Source of the DNA: JAVJSU01 sp040219275
Lineage (GTDB): Bacteria; Chloroflexota; Anaerolineae; Aggregatilineales; Phototrophicaceae
Assembly: GCA_040219275.1 (NCBI GenBank)
Contig: JAVJSU010000094.1
Coordinates: 1 to 46,734 of the forward strand
Direction of reading: 5' to 3'
Length of the DNA stretch: 46,734 nucleotides
Part shown: positions 16,951 to 24,709 of the stretch, one piece after another
How the letters are laid out: the number at the start of each line of letters is the position of its first letter
Numbering within the stretch: position 1 is the stretch's first letter
The notes under the pieces: model-generated
Told to the model about the DNA's origin: nothing
Database searches by the model: none
The model's input: only the letters and a program-made list of their open reading frames with translations
Position numbers and translations under genes: made by a program

Positions 16951-16964
16951 CCGTCCTAGGACGG
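16951..16964. repeat. Element palindrome, copy 7
   Basis: Full 14-bp CCGTCCTAGGACGG in the non-coding region. A related dyad, CCGTC-AC-GACGG, follows at 16975-16986. Confidence 0.9.
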
Positions 16965-16993
16965 GCAGGCGATGCCGTCACGACGGGGACTCT

Positions 16994-17040
16994 GCTTTTG
17001 TTTTTCAACGGGACATGCCTACAAGTCTATAAACAACTCG
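16994..17040. repeat. Direct repeat block, copy A
   Basis: Shares TTTTGTTTTTCAACGGG (16996-17012) and CTATAAACAA plus CTCG with copy B at 17299-17350, offset 305 bp. A GACGAAAA motif follows both copies. Confidence 0.6.
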
Positions 17041-17104
17041 CCCATGCCGGTATACACAGACGTTACAAGATACCTTTGACGAAAAAAGAAAAAGCACAAA
17101 GTGC

Positions 17105-17118
17105 CCGTCTGGCGACGG
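17105..17118. repeat. Variant dyad CCGTC-TGGC-GACGG
   Basis: Same five-base arms as the element palindrome but TGGC instead of CTAG in the centre. Confidence 0.6.
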
Positions 17119-17133
17119 TCAGTTGGTTTTTAA

Positions 17134-17220
17134 GTGCAATACAGATCCCATAGTGATTTACCCAGGGAAGATTGCACCTAAAATCTGTAACTATCTCTAT
17201 ATAAGTAATTACAGATTTTA
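17134..17220. repeat. Two adjacent inverted repeats
   Basis: GTGCAAT (17134-17140) pairs with ATTGCAC (17171-17177). Directly after it TAAAATCTGTAA (17179-17190) pairs with TTACAGATTTTA (17209-17220), a perfect 12-bp dyad with an AT-rich centre. Possible origin stem or protein-binding site. Confidence 0.6.
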
Positions 17221-17298
17221 TGCACAAGGAATGGCATTGGGTTTCGTGATCTGTGTACCGTCCTAACCCGGTCAGAGCTTATGGGAACAACCGATACC

Positions 17299-17350
17299 CT
17301 TTTTGTTTTTCAACGGGGAACTGCACTCAATCCTATAAACAAAGCTCTCG
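17299..17350. repeat. Direct repeat block, copy B
   Basis: Second copy of the block at 16994-17040; the 17-bp TTTTGTTTTTCAACGGG is identical at 17301-17317. A degenerate CCGTCCTAACCCGG lies just upstream near 17258. Confidence 0.6.
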
Positions 17351-17461
17351 TACAGAGTTACATAAACGTATACAGTAGGCTAAATACCCTGGGGGTGACG
17401 AAAACACGGGGTATTTTCTTATATATGTACTCCGTGAAATCTTCACCCCCTATAGAGTTGA

Positions 17462-20299
17462 CTACTGATTATTCAGAGAGATGATCCGGTAGTTGTCGGG
17501 ATCATCCCCAGTCATTCTTGCATATCCCTGAGCCAGTTTCAGCATCCACCCCAGATTGTCAGGATCGATTTGATATGCACCGATCTTCCTTGACTTACCT
17601 TTCGGAACCGATTTTACCGAGAGGCCGACTCGCTTGAGGAGCAGGTTCAGGCGTGATTTCGGTTGTTGACTATAGTCAGCACGCATCTTAAAGAGATCTT
17701 TGAGATCCTGGTCGTATTTCTGTACGAGTGGCATGAAGCGCTCCTCAAGTACCTTCTTAAACGTCTCCTTAGGGATCTCATTTGAGTGTAACGTCTCACC
17801 GAACATAGACGCCAACAGCTCAGTAAGGATGATATGCTTGCGTAGGTGATGACCCCGGTTCTGAATGGCAATATCCTGAAACTCCTCTTTGTAGTCGCGC
17901 TCATAGAACACCCTGCATGGCTTATTCAGAGACATAAACCCCAACAACCGTGTTCTGCCCCGACCCTCATCCCAATCTTCATAATGCTTATCCGATATGT
18001 ACTCACCGTAGATCTCTTCCATCTGACCTCTCACGTATGAAGCATAGATCTCCTCTGTGAGTGTGCCGGTCTTTTTGTGCGCCTCATATTCATCACGGTC
18101 GATCGGTCTCGCTGAGAGCACAAGCTTTTTGAAGTTTTCGGTGAGTTCTTCTTTGCTCAATTTGTATTCGCTATCGTCAATTGACGCGATGCCCTCCTCA
18201 TAAGCCACCCGATAATTCTGTTTCGCTAGTTCACAGAAATACGGATAGGCGTCGTTCATCTGTGCATTCCGGCGGGCAGTGAATTCGGCAAACAGCTTTA
18301 GAAACACTTCCTGATTGTCACTGAATACTCTTTGACCAGTTTGAGAATCAAACGCCACTGGTGGCCAGGTCTTTGCATATTGTCGGCGATAGCTCTCCTC
18401 GATTTTTTGTGGATCTGTTTCCCGATGTCCGTTACACATTCTAGGCATATGAACGGAGACTTCTGGACCATTACGGAAGCGGCCAATCATCTGCATCATT
18501 TCCTCCGGGGAAATCGTTATTCCTGAGAAATCCGCTATAACAGTCTCCATGCGCGTCTGAATGTCGATACCAGTACCCAATGTTGGTGACGTGATGAGCA
18601 TCTTTCGCTCTGGCAACTCTGTTTCCAGATTATTGATGAAGTGCTGAATGTCCTTGTTTGAACTGTTATCAGAGTGAATTGCAATGAGATCATCGGGTGA
18701 GAAAGCCATCGTGGACCAGAAGTGTGCTAAAGCTTTGACCTCACTCTTGGAGTCACTTAAGTAGGCCGAAGGCGGGAGTCCCTCGGTTGTATAGAGGGCC
18801 TCTTCTGCGATGTTTCTCAGCAAGTTACGATCACGGTAGAGAGTCAGGTTGCCTTTTATTTCTGTGTAAGTGTTATGGATAAACTGAACACCATCCCGCA
18901 GTTGTCTCAGGAAACCCTCGGTCGAAATGCTGGCATGTGCGTCAAGGGTCAGCACTGTGTTGGCCGACTTAATTAGATAAAGGAGAATACTGAAGGCGTG
19001 GATGTCTTCGTTGTCGCGAAAGGTATCTCCAAAGAGATGGTTGATCCCTTGCTCAATTTCATCGATGATAATGATGTCGTATGAGGCAAGACAGAGTTGG
19101 TTCTCCAGCCTCCAGAGCGAATTAAACGTGATTGCGAGTTGATCATACTCATACAGGTTGGAGACTTCATCTTGATCGATCAAATCTTTGTAACACGGGA
19201 TTCCATAGCGCTCTGCTACATTTCTCGCGAGTGCCGTACGATGGGTAATAACCAAGACCCGGCAACGACGACCATGTCGAAGCTCAAACTCCACAATGAC
19301 CTGTTGAGCGAAATGTGTTTTGCCGGATCCCATGGGTGACCTGATGACAGAGCACCGTCCTAGGACGGACAGATCCGCATCGGACAGATACTTCACATTA
19401 ACGCTGATGTGATCGTCAGGGATCGTGCTGAAGTGGATACGGCGTGTCCAACCATGCTTGATCGCCAGATGGTAAAGTGTTCCAAGAGTCACACTTCCTT
19501 CCGGATCAAAACTTGCAAACTTATCCTCAACCTCGCCATCGTAACCGCCTGACCACGCTTCGATGAGTTGTACTCCCTCCGCGTCAGGAAAAACACTATG
19601 TACAGCCATCAAGCATGAGAGCCATTCATCATAGGATTGTTGCTCCGGGATATAGCTCAACAGTTCACGGATGATTTCCTTAAGCTTTTGAGCGTCCTCC
19701 GGTGCTAATGATTGGGCCTTTTGAGCCAATGCCTTCTTAGCTTTTCTGAGGGCTTGCTTCTGCCTTTTTGTCTGTTCTGGAAGCGGCAGTGCCTCAATAA
19801 CATTTACGAGCAGGCGCTGAGCCGGAAACAATTGAGCTTCCGCGGTCTCACTGCCGTAAAACATACGTGATCCATCTTTGCACGCGGGATCTGCCTTGTC
19901 GAACAGGTGGAGTAATCTTTTGACAAGTAGCTCATATAGCTCCAACGAGGTCACAGGCTCGTCAAGACAAAAAACAACCCGGCAACGGGGACTTTCTGGT
20001 GTTGAAGAGGGTGTGGCATACACCATCAGGGCATTCTCGCGAACAAAGGGGATTCGCATCACTTCCTCCATACCGTTGTGATCGAAATCAAGACTGATCA
20101 GTTGACCTCTGAGAAAGTTTTTACGGCCTCGTTCTCCTTCATTGAATACTGCGGGGCAGAACGCATTTCCTGATGTGATGTGATTAAAGAACTGTTCTGC
20201 TGTTAGGCGCGCAGTTGTGTAGAGTTTGTAGTGATTCGTTACCGCCGGTTTTTTGTCTTTGTTGTGGAATTTGTTCGTGATGGAAAGTTCGAAGTTCAT
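17462..20299 (-). CDS. Primase-helicase replication protein (AEP, PriCT-like, SF2)
   Basis: A 945-aa protein with three parts. Residues ~1-170 resemble an archaeo-eukaryotic-type primase: acidic pair D71-F-D73 (LISLDFDHNG), then SPRCRVVFCLDEP, then DPACKDGSRMFYGS (137-150). Residues ~205-285 look like a PriCT domain (SYDEWLSCLMAVHSVF, GTLYHLAIKHGW). From ~318 comes an SF2 helicase of the herpes origin-binding-protein type: Walker A SPMGSGKT (321-328), IIIIDEIEQ (DExx at 413), TSPTLGTGIDIQ and the arginine motif QMIGRFRN. AGGAG precedes the ATG. It is probably the element's replication initiator and primase. A palindrome copy lies in frame just before Walker A. Confidence 0.85.
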   Translation of the reverse strand: MNFELSITNKFHNKDKKPAVTNHYKLYTTARLTAEQFFNHITSGNAFCPAVFNEGERGRKNFLRGQLISLDFDHNGMEEVMRIPFVRENALMVYATPSSTPESPRCRVVFCLDEPVTSLELYELLVKRLLHLFDKADPACKDGSRMFYGSETAEAQLFPAQRLLVNVIEALPLPEQTKRQKQALRKAKKALAQKAQSLAPEDAQKLKEIIRELLSYIPEQQSYDEWLSCLMAVHSVFPDAEGVQLIEAWSGGYDGEVEDKFASFDPEGSVTLGTLYHLAIKHGWTRRIHFSTIPDDHISVNVKYLSDADLSVLGRCSVIRSPMGSGKTHFAQQVIVEFELRHGRRCRVLVITHRTALARNVAERYGIPCYKDLIDQDEVSNLYEYDQLAITFNSLWRLENQLCLASYDIIIIDEIEQGINHLFGDTFRDNEDIHAFSILLYLIKSANTVLTLDAHASISTEGFLRQLRDGVQFIHNTYTEIKGNLTLYRDRNLLRNIAEEALYTTEGLPPSAYLSDSKSEVKALAHFWSTMAFSPDDLIAIHSDNSSNKDIQHFINNLETELPERKMLITSPTLGTGIDIQTRMETVIADFSGITISPEEMMQMIGRFRNGPEVSVHMPRMCNGHRETDPQKIEESYRRQYAKTWPPVAFDSQTGQRVFSDNQEVFLKLFAEFTARRNAQMNDAYPYFCELAKQNYRVAYEEGIASIDDSEYKLSKEELTENFKKLVLSARPIDRDEYEAHKKTGTLTEEIYASYVRGQMEEIYGEYISDKHYEDWDEGRGRTRLLGFMSLNKPCRVFYERDYKEEFQDIAIQNRGHHLRKHIILTELLASMFGETLHSNEIPKETFKKVLEERFMPLVQKYDQDLKDLFKMRADYSQQPKSRLNLLLKRVGLSVKSVPKGKSRKIGAYQIDPDNLGWMLKLAQGYARMTGDDPDNYRIISLNNQ
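19355..19368. repeat. Element palindrome, copy 8 (inside the primase-helicase gene)
   Basis: Perfect CCGTCCTAGGACGG that codes for residues 311-315 (SVLGR) of the leftward primase-helicase, six codons before its Walker A. Confidence 0.9.
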
Positions 20300-20382
20300 C
20301 TATCACTCCTGTAGGTTGTTGAAATTTCATCGGTGAGGCACGTTTCGGACAAAGAGAAACGTTGCCAGCAAGCAACACTAAC

Positions 20383-20411
20383 TAGACGAGAACCGTTGAA
20401 TCTGGTACAAT
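20383..20411 (+). promoter_or_regulatory. Possible rightward promoter
   Basis: TAGACG (20383-20388), 17 bp, then TGGTACAAT with hexamer TACAAT at 20406-20411. It faces away from the primase-helicase gene and leads to a terminator 50 bp further on. Confidence 0.4.
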
Positions 20412-20417
20412 TCAGTT

Positions 20418-20494
20418 AGTTAGTAGTTCCGTTATTTCATGTCTATGAACTTACTTTCGTAGCTCACAAATGTTCCAGCATTCGTGGGCTTTTT
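20418..20494 (+). ncRNA. Candidate small RNA upstream of the replication gene
   Basis: Between the extended -10 at 20403-20411 and the strong hairpin terminator at 20461-20494 there is no reading frame of note, so a ~77-nt transcript is possible. Its place next to the start of a replication gene recalls copy-control RNAs, but it does not overlap that gene's leader in antisense as far as I can see. No known RNA family was recognised. Confidence 0.3.
20461..20494 (+). terminator. Rho-independent terminator
   Basis: AGCTCACAAATG (20461-20472) pairs with CATTCGTGGGCT (20479-20490), with one mismatch and one G-T pair. A six-base loop separates the arms and T5 ends the stem on the + strand. Confidence 0.65.
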
Positions 20495-20583
20495 GTTTTC
20501 TATCGGGTAGTTGCGACCTGCCAATTAGCCCGGTGGGGCACGCGATCTCTGCATCGCTTACTTTCCTCCTAATTATTCCCGAA

Positions 20584-20597
20584 CCGTCCTAGGACGG
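20584..20597. repeat. Element palindrome, copy 9
   Basis: Perfect CCGTCCTAGGACGG 9 bp after the stop (20607) of the small leftward zinc-motif frame. Confidence 0.9.
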
Positions 20598-20606
20598 TGA
20601 CTTCAT

Positions 20607-20723
20607 CTAATTTCCGGACGTCTGACGTGAAAATCGTTTTCGATGGGCATCGTTGACAAACTTCGGCTTCCGACCAATTCCTTGCCATATCACGGTTTCC
20701 CCACACCCGCATTGACATAGCAA
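20607..20723 (-). CDS. Small zinc-finger-like protein, start uncertain
   Basis: The frame ends in LCQCGCGETVIWQGIGRKPKFVNDAHRKRFSR (written here in pieces: LCQCGCGETVIWQG, GIGRKPKFVNDAHRKRFSR), which resembles small mobile-element zinc fingers of the type CxCG...GRPRKFCSxACRxxxYR; the Cys of the second knuckle reads Val. The frame stays open up to 20855, overlapping the 3' end of the membrane protein gene, but has no ATG. The only plausible start is TTG at 20723 (38 aa). It may be read by frameshift from the upstream gene, use a non-ATG start, or be a remnant. Confidence 0.4.
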   Translation of the reverse strand: MLCQCGCGETVIWQGIGRKPKFVNDAHRKRFSRQTSGN

Positions 20724-20776
20724 TTCTTCAGTTTCTGGAACCCAATCTGTCTGTGAGTAATGAACGGTTCCATGCT

Positions 20777-21688
20777 TTAGTCCGCTTGGGATAAAGGGAT
20801 ATCTTCCCCCTGACTCTTCGACTGGATACGTTCGCGTTTCCCATCGAGCTTGTATTCACGGTATTGTTCAAATAACATCTGCCCCTCTTCTGTTTCCAAC
20901 GGGGCGGTATACCACTCACGCCATTGTTGCAACGCAGACTCGTATTCTGTGATCTCCCGTTGACTTTCGCTGGCAATCTCTACAGCAAAGCGTGCAGTCA
21001 AGTGACCGGCTGTCAGAGCCATCAATGGAGGAAACAGAACCGCCGCGAAATCCACCACAAATGTAATCTGGAGTTCTGCCGGTGCAGACCATAGACCACT
21101 GAGAAAATCTTGGATACTCACCGCGCCGACCTCACTAAGAAGTGGACGCAGACCAATATAAGCGTTGGCAGACATGGCGAAGAATAAGGCAATAAACATA
21201 ACGAAACTAAGGCTACTGCTTTCGGTAAGTTCGTCATGTCGCAATGGTTCTTCAAGTCCAATTCGAACTTTCACGCCACGCCAGAGACTGAGCAGGCTCA
21301 TAACATGCCGGGGTTGCTTCTCACGACGCTGTTTGAGTTTTTCGCCCTCCTGTGCAAGCGCTAGAACGAAGATTGCACCCTCTGTAGACAGAGTGAAGGT
21401 GATCGCCGCGATCGCAACACCAATTGAGTGGCTACCACTCGCACTATAAATTTCGCTAGCGGTCTGTAACGTTCTTACAGACGATGCCATCGCCGCCAAC
21501 ACCGCGATAATCGGTACCGAAATCTTGCTCCAGGCCAGTACATTCGTAATCAACTGGCTACTTTTGTTTTGGCTGAAGATATAGTGTTCGCGCTTAGGCT
21601 TCTTGAGTTCCAGTGTTGACCGTACAGAATTAATGGTTTGTTCGCGAATGCGCGCTTCTTCCCGTGGGGTGAGATAAACTTCAGACAT
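20777..21688 (-). CDS. Four-helix membrane protein of unknown function
   Basis: A 303-aa protein counted from the ATG at 21688, chosen over one at 21703 because GGGAG sits 8 bp upstream. Four hydrophobic segments (about residues 52-75, 88-112, 162-183 and 205-230) are separated by a charged cytoplasmic loop (EGEKLKQRREKQPRH). A ~70-residue charged coiled-coil-like C-terminus follows (ESQREITEYESALQQWREW). I do not recognise the family. The start overlaps the end of the tyrosine recombinase gene by 8 bp, so the two are translationally coupled. It might link the element to the membrane. Confidence 0.7.
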   Translation of the reverse strand: MSEVYLTPREEARIREQTINSVRSTLELKKPKREHYIFSQNKSSQLITNVLAWSKISVPIIAVLAAMASSVRTLQTASEIYSASGSHSIGVAIAAITFTLSTEGAIFVLALAQEGEKLKQRREKQPRHVMSLLSLWRGVKVRIGLEEPLRHDELTESSSLSFVMFIALFFAMSANAYIGLRPLLSEVGAVSIQDFLSGLWSAPAELQITFVVDFAAVLFPPLMALTAGHLTARFAVEIASESQREITEYESALQQWREWYTAPLETEEGQMLFEQYREYKLDGKRERIQSKSQGEDIPLSQAD

Positions 21689-22691
21689 TATGCTCCCGCT
21701 CATATTTATGCAGTTGGTCTAACGTATATAAAATATCGATTGGCTCAACAACATCGCTACGGCTCGGTGGCCCAATATAATCGCGAGTCGTAAGCTGTTT
21801 TCCGTGACCGAGATTTGCTTGAAGCTCTTCAATGGAAACTTCTAATTGGTACAAGCGCCGTGCGTATGTGCGACGCAGATCAAGTGCAGTAAACGTTGTA
21901 CTCAGATCCGCTTGGGTTCCTAATTTTTCCAGAGCACGCTGATAGCCTCTTAACGACAAGTTTCCTGATCGCGGTTTATGACCTCCACGGAAGAAGCCAC
22001 TGAATAATTCTCCACTGTTTCTACGGGACTGAAATTTATAGAGGTCGAGCGCATACTTGATCCAACGCTGATTAAATAGTGGAACATCGTAGACTGGAAC
22101 TACCCGCTTTTCCTCTGCGTTAGGTTGAGGGATTTCAATGTTAACCGTATCAATTCCACTAGGGTGAATGTTCTCGACGATCAGAGTACAAACTTCACTT
22201 TCAGTCATCCCGGCGCAGAGTGGTAAGCCCAGCAAAAGAATGTCGCGAATATCTTGTAATGAATGAATATCTTGTTTAAAGAGACTTTCTAGTTCCTGCT
22301 GGCTCGGATAATTATGCACCTCAGTATCCGGCAACGATATGTCGTCAAACTTCATTTTGGAAGTAGTCACGAGGCGATCCATTGCCTTATAAACTGAATT
22401 GGTATCCTCACCTAACTCCGTCCGCAACTGCTTTTCCGCAATTCCATTTGACACCAAGTGCTTATAACGATTGCGTACGGTGATTAGATGCGCCAACACG
22501 GTGCTGTTCGCAAACTGCCGGTCATTCTGTAAGTGGGCTTTATAGCTTTCGAGATCAGGCTCGTACCATTTCAATGAGTTCTCAACGAGATATTGAGCGT
22601 ACTCCTTTAGCCGGTGCCTGAAATCCTTCGTCTCTCGCGAGTCGTCTTCAGGAATAAATAATTCAAAAATAGATTGCATCTTGATAAACAT
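21681..22691 (-). CDS. Tyrosine recombinase with altered catalytic boxes
   Basis: This 336-aa protein has the two-domain plan of phage integrases: an N-terminal SAM-like domain (~25-115) and a catalytic domain (~150-320). The second Arg box is LDLRRTYARRLY, then LGHGKQLTTRDYIG provides the LGH histidine and the nucleophile Tyr. The first catalytic Arg is not where expected (CAGMTESEVCTL in place of GLRxSEL), and the HxxR histidine reads Leu (TALDLRR). It may be a diverged or reduced-activity recombinase, or act as an accessory protein. Start 22691 or 22679; AAAGGA fits the second better. Confidence 0.8.
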   Translation of the reverse strand: MFIKMQSIFELFIPEDDSRETKDFRHRLKEYAQYLVENSLKWYEPDLESYKAHLQNDRQFANSTVLAHLITVRNRYKHLVSNGIAEKQLRTELGEDTNSVYKAMDRLVTTSKMKFDDISLPDTEVHNYPSQQELESLFKQDIHSLQDIRDILLLGLPLCAGMTESEVCTLIVENIHPSGIDTVNIEIPQPNAEEKRVVPVYDVPLFNQRWIKYALDLYKFQSRRNSGELFSGFFRGGHKPRSGNLSLRGYQRALEKLGTQADLSTTFTALDLRRTYARRLYQLEVSIEELQANLGHGKQLTTRDYIGPPSRSDVVEPIDILYTLDQLHKYEREHNV

Positions 22692-22880
22692 CCTTTACTT
22701 CGTTATAATCCTGTATACGTCGTATTTACCGCCACATTTTAACAGAGCGGTTTGGTAAATACAAGGCTTTCTTCTCAATTTGACCAGAATTTATGCTTCT
22801 AGCCCGTCCCAACTTCATGATCTCAGCTAACAAAGGCACAAGAACTGGTCACTCTTCACCAATTCAAAAAGGATAGAGCA
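22692..22880. promoter_or_regulatory. Divergent control region of the two recombinases
   Basis: TATAAT lies at 22704-22709. GTATTTACC (22722-22730) is repeated inverted as GGTAAATAC (22754-22762), with CCGC/GCGG overlapping the arms inside. The dyad between the leftward tyrosine recombinase and rightward serine recombinase genes could be an operator or a recombinase-binding site. Confidence 0.45.
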
Positions 22881-23054
22881 ATGAACCAAAAGATCCACAA
22901 ATCGGGAAGCAAAATGCAGATCTCCGAAACCAAAGCACGGATAGGTAACCGCGAGTCCATTGAGATCGAACAGTTCGTGCGAGTGTTAGCTGAGATCGCA
23001 AAACGCGCCGCAAGTACAGATAACCACCGCACAAAGCAAGAGGACAAGCACTAA
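22881..23054 (+). CDS. Small protein coupled to the serine recombinase (57 aa)
   Basis: Starts MNQKIHKSGSKMQISETKA and ends TDNHRTKQEDKH, a hydrophilic helix-forming protein with IEIEQFVRVLAEIAKRAAS in the centre. AAAAAGGA lies 8 bp upstream of the ATG, and its TAA overlaps the recombinase ATG (TAATG), so translation is coupled. The family is not recognised; a helper or directionality role for the recombinase is possible by position only. Confidence 0.75.
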   Translation: MNQKIHKSGSKMQISETKARIGNRESIEIEQFVRVLAEIAKRAASTDNHRTKQEDKH

Positions 23055-24709
23055 TGCGAGCTGTTATCTACACACGTGTATCCAGCGAAGAACAGGTTGA
23101 GAACTACTCGCTTTCAGCCCAGGAAGATGCGGCAAGTAAGTTTGCTCAGGAGCGTGGTTGGAACATTGTTGAGGAACGTGGACGGAGTGCCAAGGATACG
23201 AACCGTCCTCAATTCCAACAAATGACGCGAGATGCTGACAATAAGCTATTTGATGTCATTCTTGTGCACAAGTTGGATCGCTTCAGTCGTAATGTGACGG
23301 ATATGTTGAGTTCTATCAAGATGCTCGATGAATCCGGAATCACACTCGCATCTGTCACTGAGCAAGGGTTTGATTATTCAACACCACAGGGTCGACTTCT
23401 ACTGAGTATGCTAGCCATGTTTGCCCAATGGTATCTGGATAATCTGAGTGCGGAAACCTCTAAGGGTAAACGGGAACGGGCGCGTAAGGGAAGTTGGAAC
23501 GGGACATTACCGTTCGGCTACACGAACTTGCGGAGGCTTAAAGAAGAGATGGCCTCATTAAGAGAAGCTATACAAAGTGGCGAAACCTCTAACGCCAAAG
23601 AAGAGCATCTACAACTTCTATCTGAAACCTATGAGGACTGGCACGCACTTACCGGCGAAACTGACGCAATACCCTGCCCGATCAATGCATCGGGCGTACA
23701 ACTTGCCTTTGAAATGTATGCTCAGGGAGGTTACAGCGATCGGGATGTCGCAAATGTCTTGAACCAGGCAGGTTATCGAACCTCAGGCAATTGGGGAGAA
23801 AATCCATTCGGGAAAGATACCGTCACTCCGATGCTCAAGAATCGATTCTATCTGGGAGAAACAAGCTATAAAGGAGGTAAGCGTGGAGCAGAGCGTAAAT
23901 GGCAAGAGGGAAATCACGAAGCCATCATTAGCGAAGACCTGTTTGAGACGTGCCAGAAAGTACGCAAAAAACGCGCAGGTGGACGAGGCACAAGCGGCTC
24001 AAAGAATCACAGGAATGTCTACCCACTCGCCTCTTTGGTAGTTTGTCTCTACTGCGGGAGTAATCTGCGTGGATGGGCGTTACGAAACGATCGCAGGTAT
24101 AAAGACCCCGCAGAAGATCGTAGCGTCGATTGTTCTGCCGATGTCAAATCTATTAAAGCTGAGGTCATCGAAGAACAAGTTGAGGAGATTGTACTCTCGC
24201 TCAACTTCCCCGAAGACTGGCGCGAACGAGCAATTAACATGCTAAAAGAACGGCATCAGAAACCAACCTATGAGAAGTCACAACAGAAGACCCTACAAGA
24301 CCGTTTAGCACGTCTAAAGGATCTATATGAAATGGGCGACATCGACCGGAATGAATACCTTGAACGGCGTGATAATATTCAGCAGGAATTGAACACTCTT
24401 CCTCTGCCGGTGCAAAGTACAGTCGTGGATCTCGAACTCGCGACTGAACTGCTAGAGGACACGCAACGCCTCTGGAAAGCGGCAACGTTGTCTGAACGGA
24501 AAATGTGGCTGGAGCGACTGTTTGAGCAGTTGTACGAAAAAGATAGACGGATCGTCGGATTTAAACCGACCCCTATCATGTCGATTCTTCTCGAAATCAA
24601 CGGGAACACGGATGTTTTCTACACTTCATCGAACTACTATAGGGTGGTCAAGCCGGATGCTTCGTGGGAGGAAATCCAGGCAACATTCAAGATCTCAGTT
24701 CCGTCCTAG
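23054..24709 (+). CDS. Large serine recombinase
   Basis: A 551-aa site-specific recombinase. The resolvase-type N-terminus has IYTRVSSEEQ with nucleophile S10 and VHKLDRFSRN for the catalytic arginines. A recombinase domain (~150-290; GTLPFGYTNLRRL, GVQLAFEMYAQGGYSDRDVANVLN), a zinc ribbon (CLYCGSNL and later Cys, ~345-375) and a coiled-coil C-terminal region (~405-450) follow. Such enzymes integrate and excise phages and large elements. The stop codon TAG lies inside the last copy of the element palindrome. All key motifs are intact, so it is the likely integrase of the element. Confidence 0.93.
   Translation: MRAVIYTRVSSEEQVENYSLSAQEDAASKFAQERGWNIVEERGRSAKDTNRPQFQQMTRDADNKLFDVILVHKLDRFSRNVTDMLSSIKMLDESGITLASVTEQGFDYSTPQGRLLLSMLAMFAQWYLDNLSAETSKGKRERARKGSWNGTLPFGYTNLRRLKEEMASLREAIQSGETSNAKEEHLQLLSETYEDWHALTGETDAIPCPINASGVQLAFEMYAQGGYSDRDVANVLNQAGYRTSGNWGENPFGKDTVTPMLKNRFYLGETSYKGGKRGAERKWQEGNHEAIISEDLFETCQKVRKKRAGGRGTSGSKNHRNVYPLASLVVCLYCGSNLRGWALRNDRRYKDPAEDRSVDCSADVKSIKAEVIEEQVEEIVLSLNFPEDWRERAINMLKERHQKPTYEKSQQKTLQDRLARLKDLYEMGDIDRNEYLERRDNIQQELNTLPLPVQSTVVDLELATELLEDTQRLWKAATLSERKMWLERLFEQLYEKDRRIVGFKPTPIMSILLEINGNTDVFYTSSNYYRVVKPDASWEEIQATFKISVPS

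Larger units (their letters stand above)
16402..17461. other. Non-coding, origin-like region next to the replication gene
   Basis: No credible gene. It contains CT-rich blocks, two TTGACA hexamers (near 16580 and 16630), a palindrome copy at 16951, variant CCGTC/GACGG dyads, a duplicated ~50-bp block and two long inverted repeats. It lies downstream of the leftward primase-helicase gene and between converging gene sets. Such repeat density beside a replication protein suggests an origin or partition site; this is inference. Confidence 0.5.

Noticed and set aside
17281..17484. 67-aa open frame in the origin-like region
   Set aside because: It covers the second copy of a non-coding direct repeat, and the first copy has no matching frame.
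20777..20976. 82-aa frame starting near 20976 on the minus strand
   Set aside because: It overlaps the membrane protein in another frame and lacks any domain-like pattern, unlike the third frame with the zinc motif.
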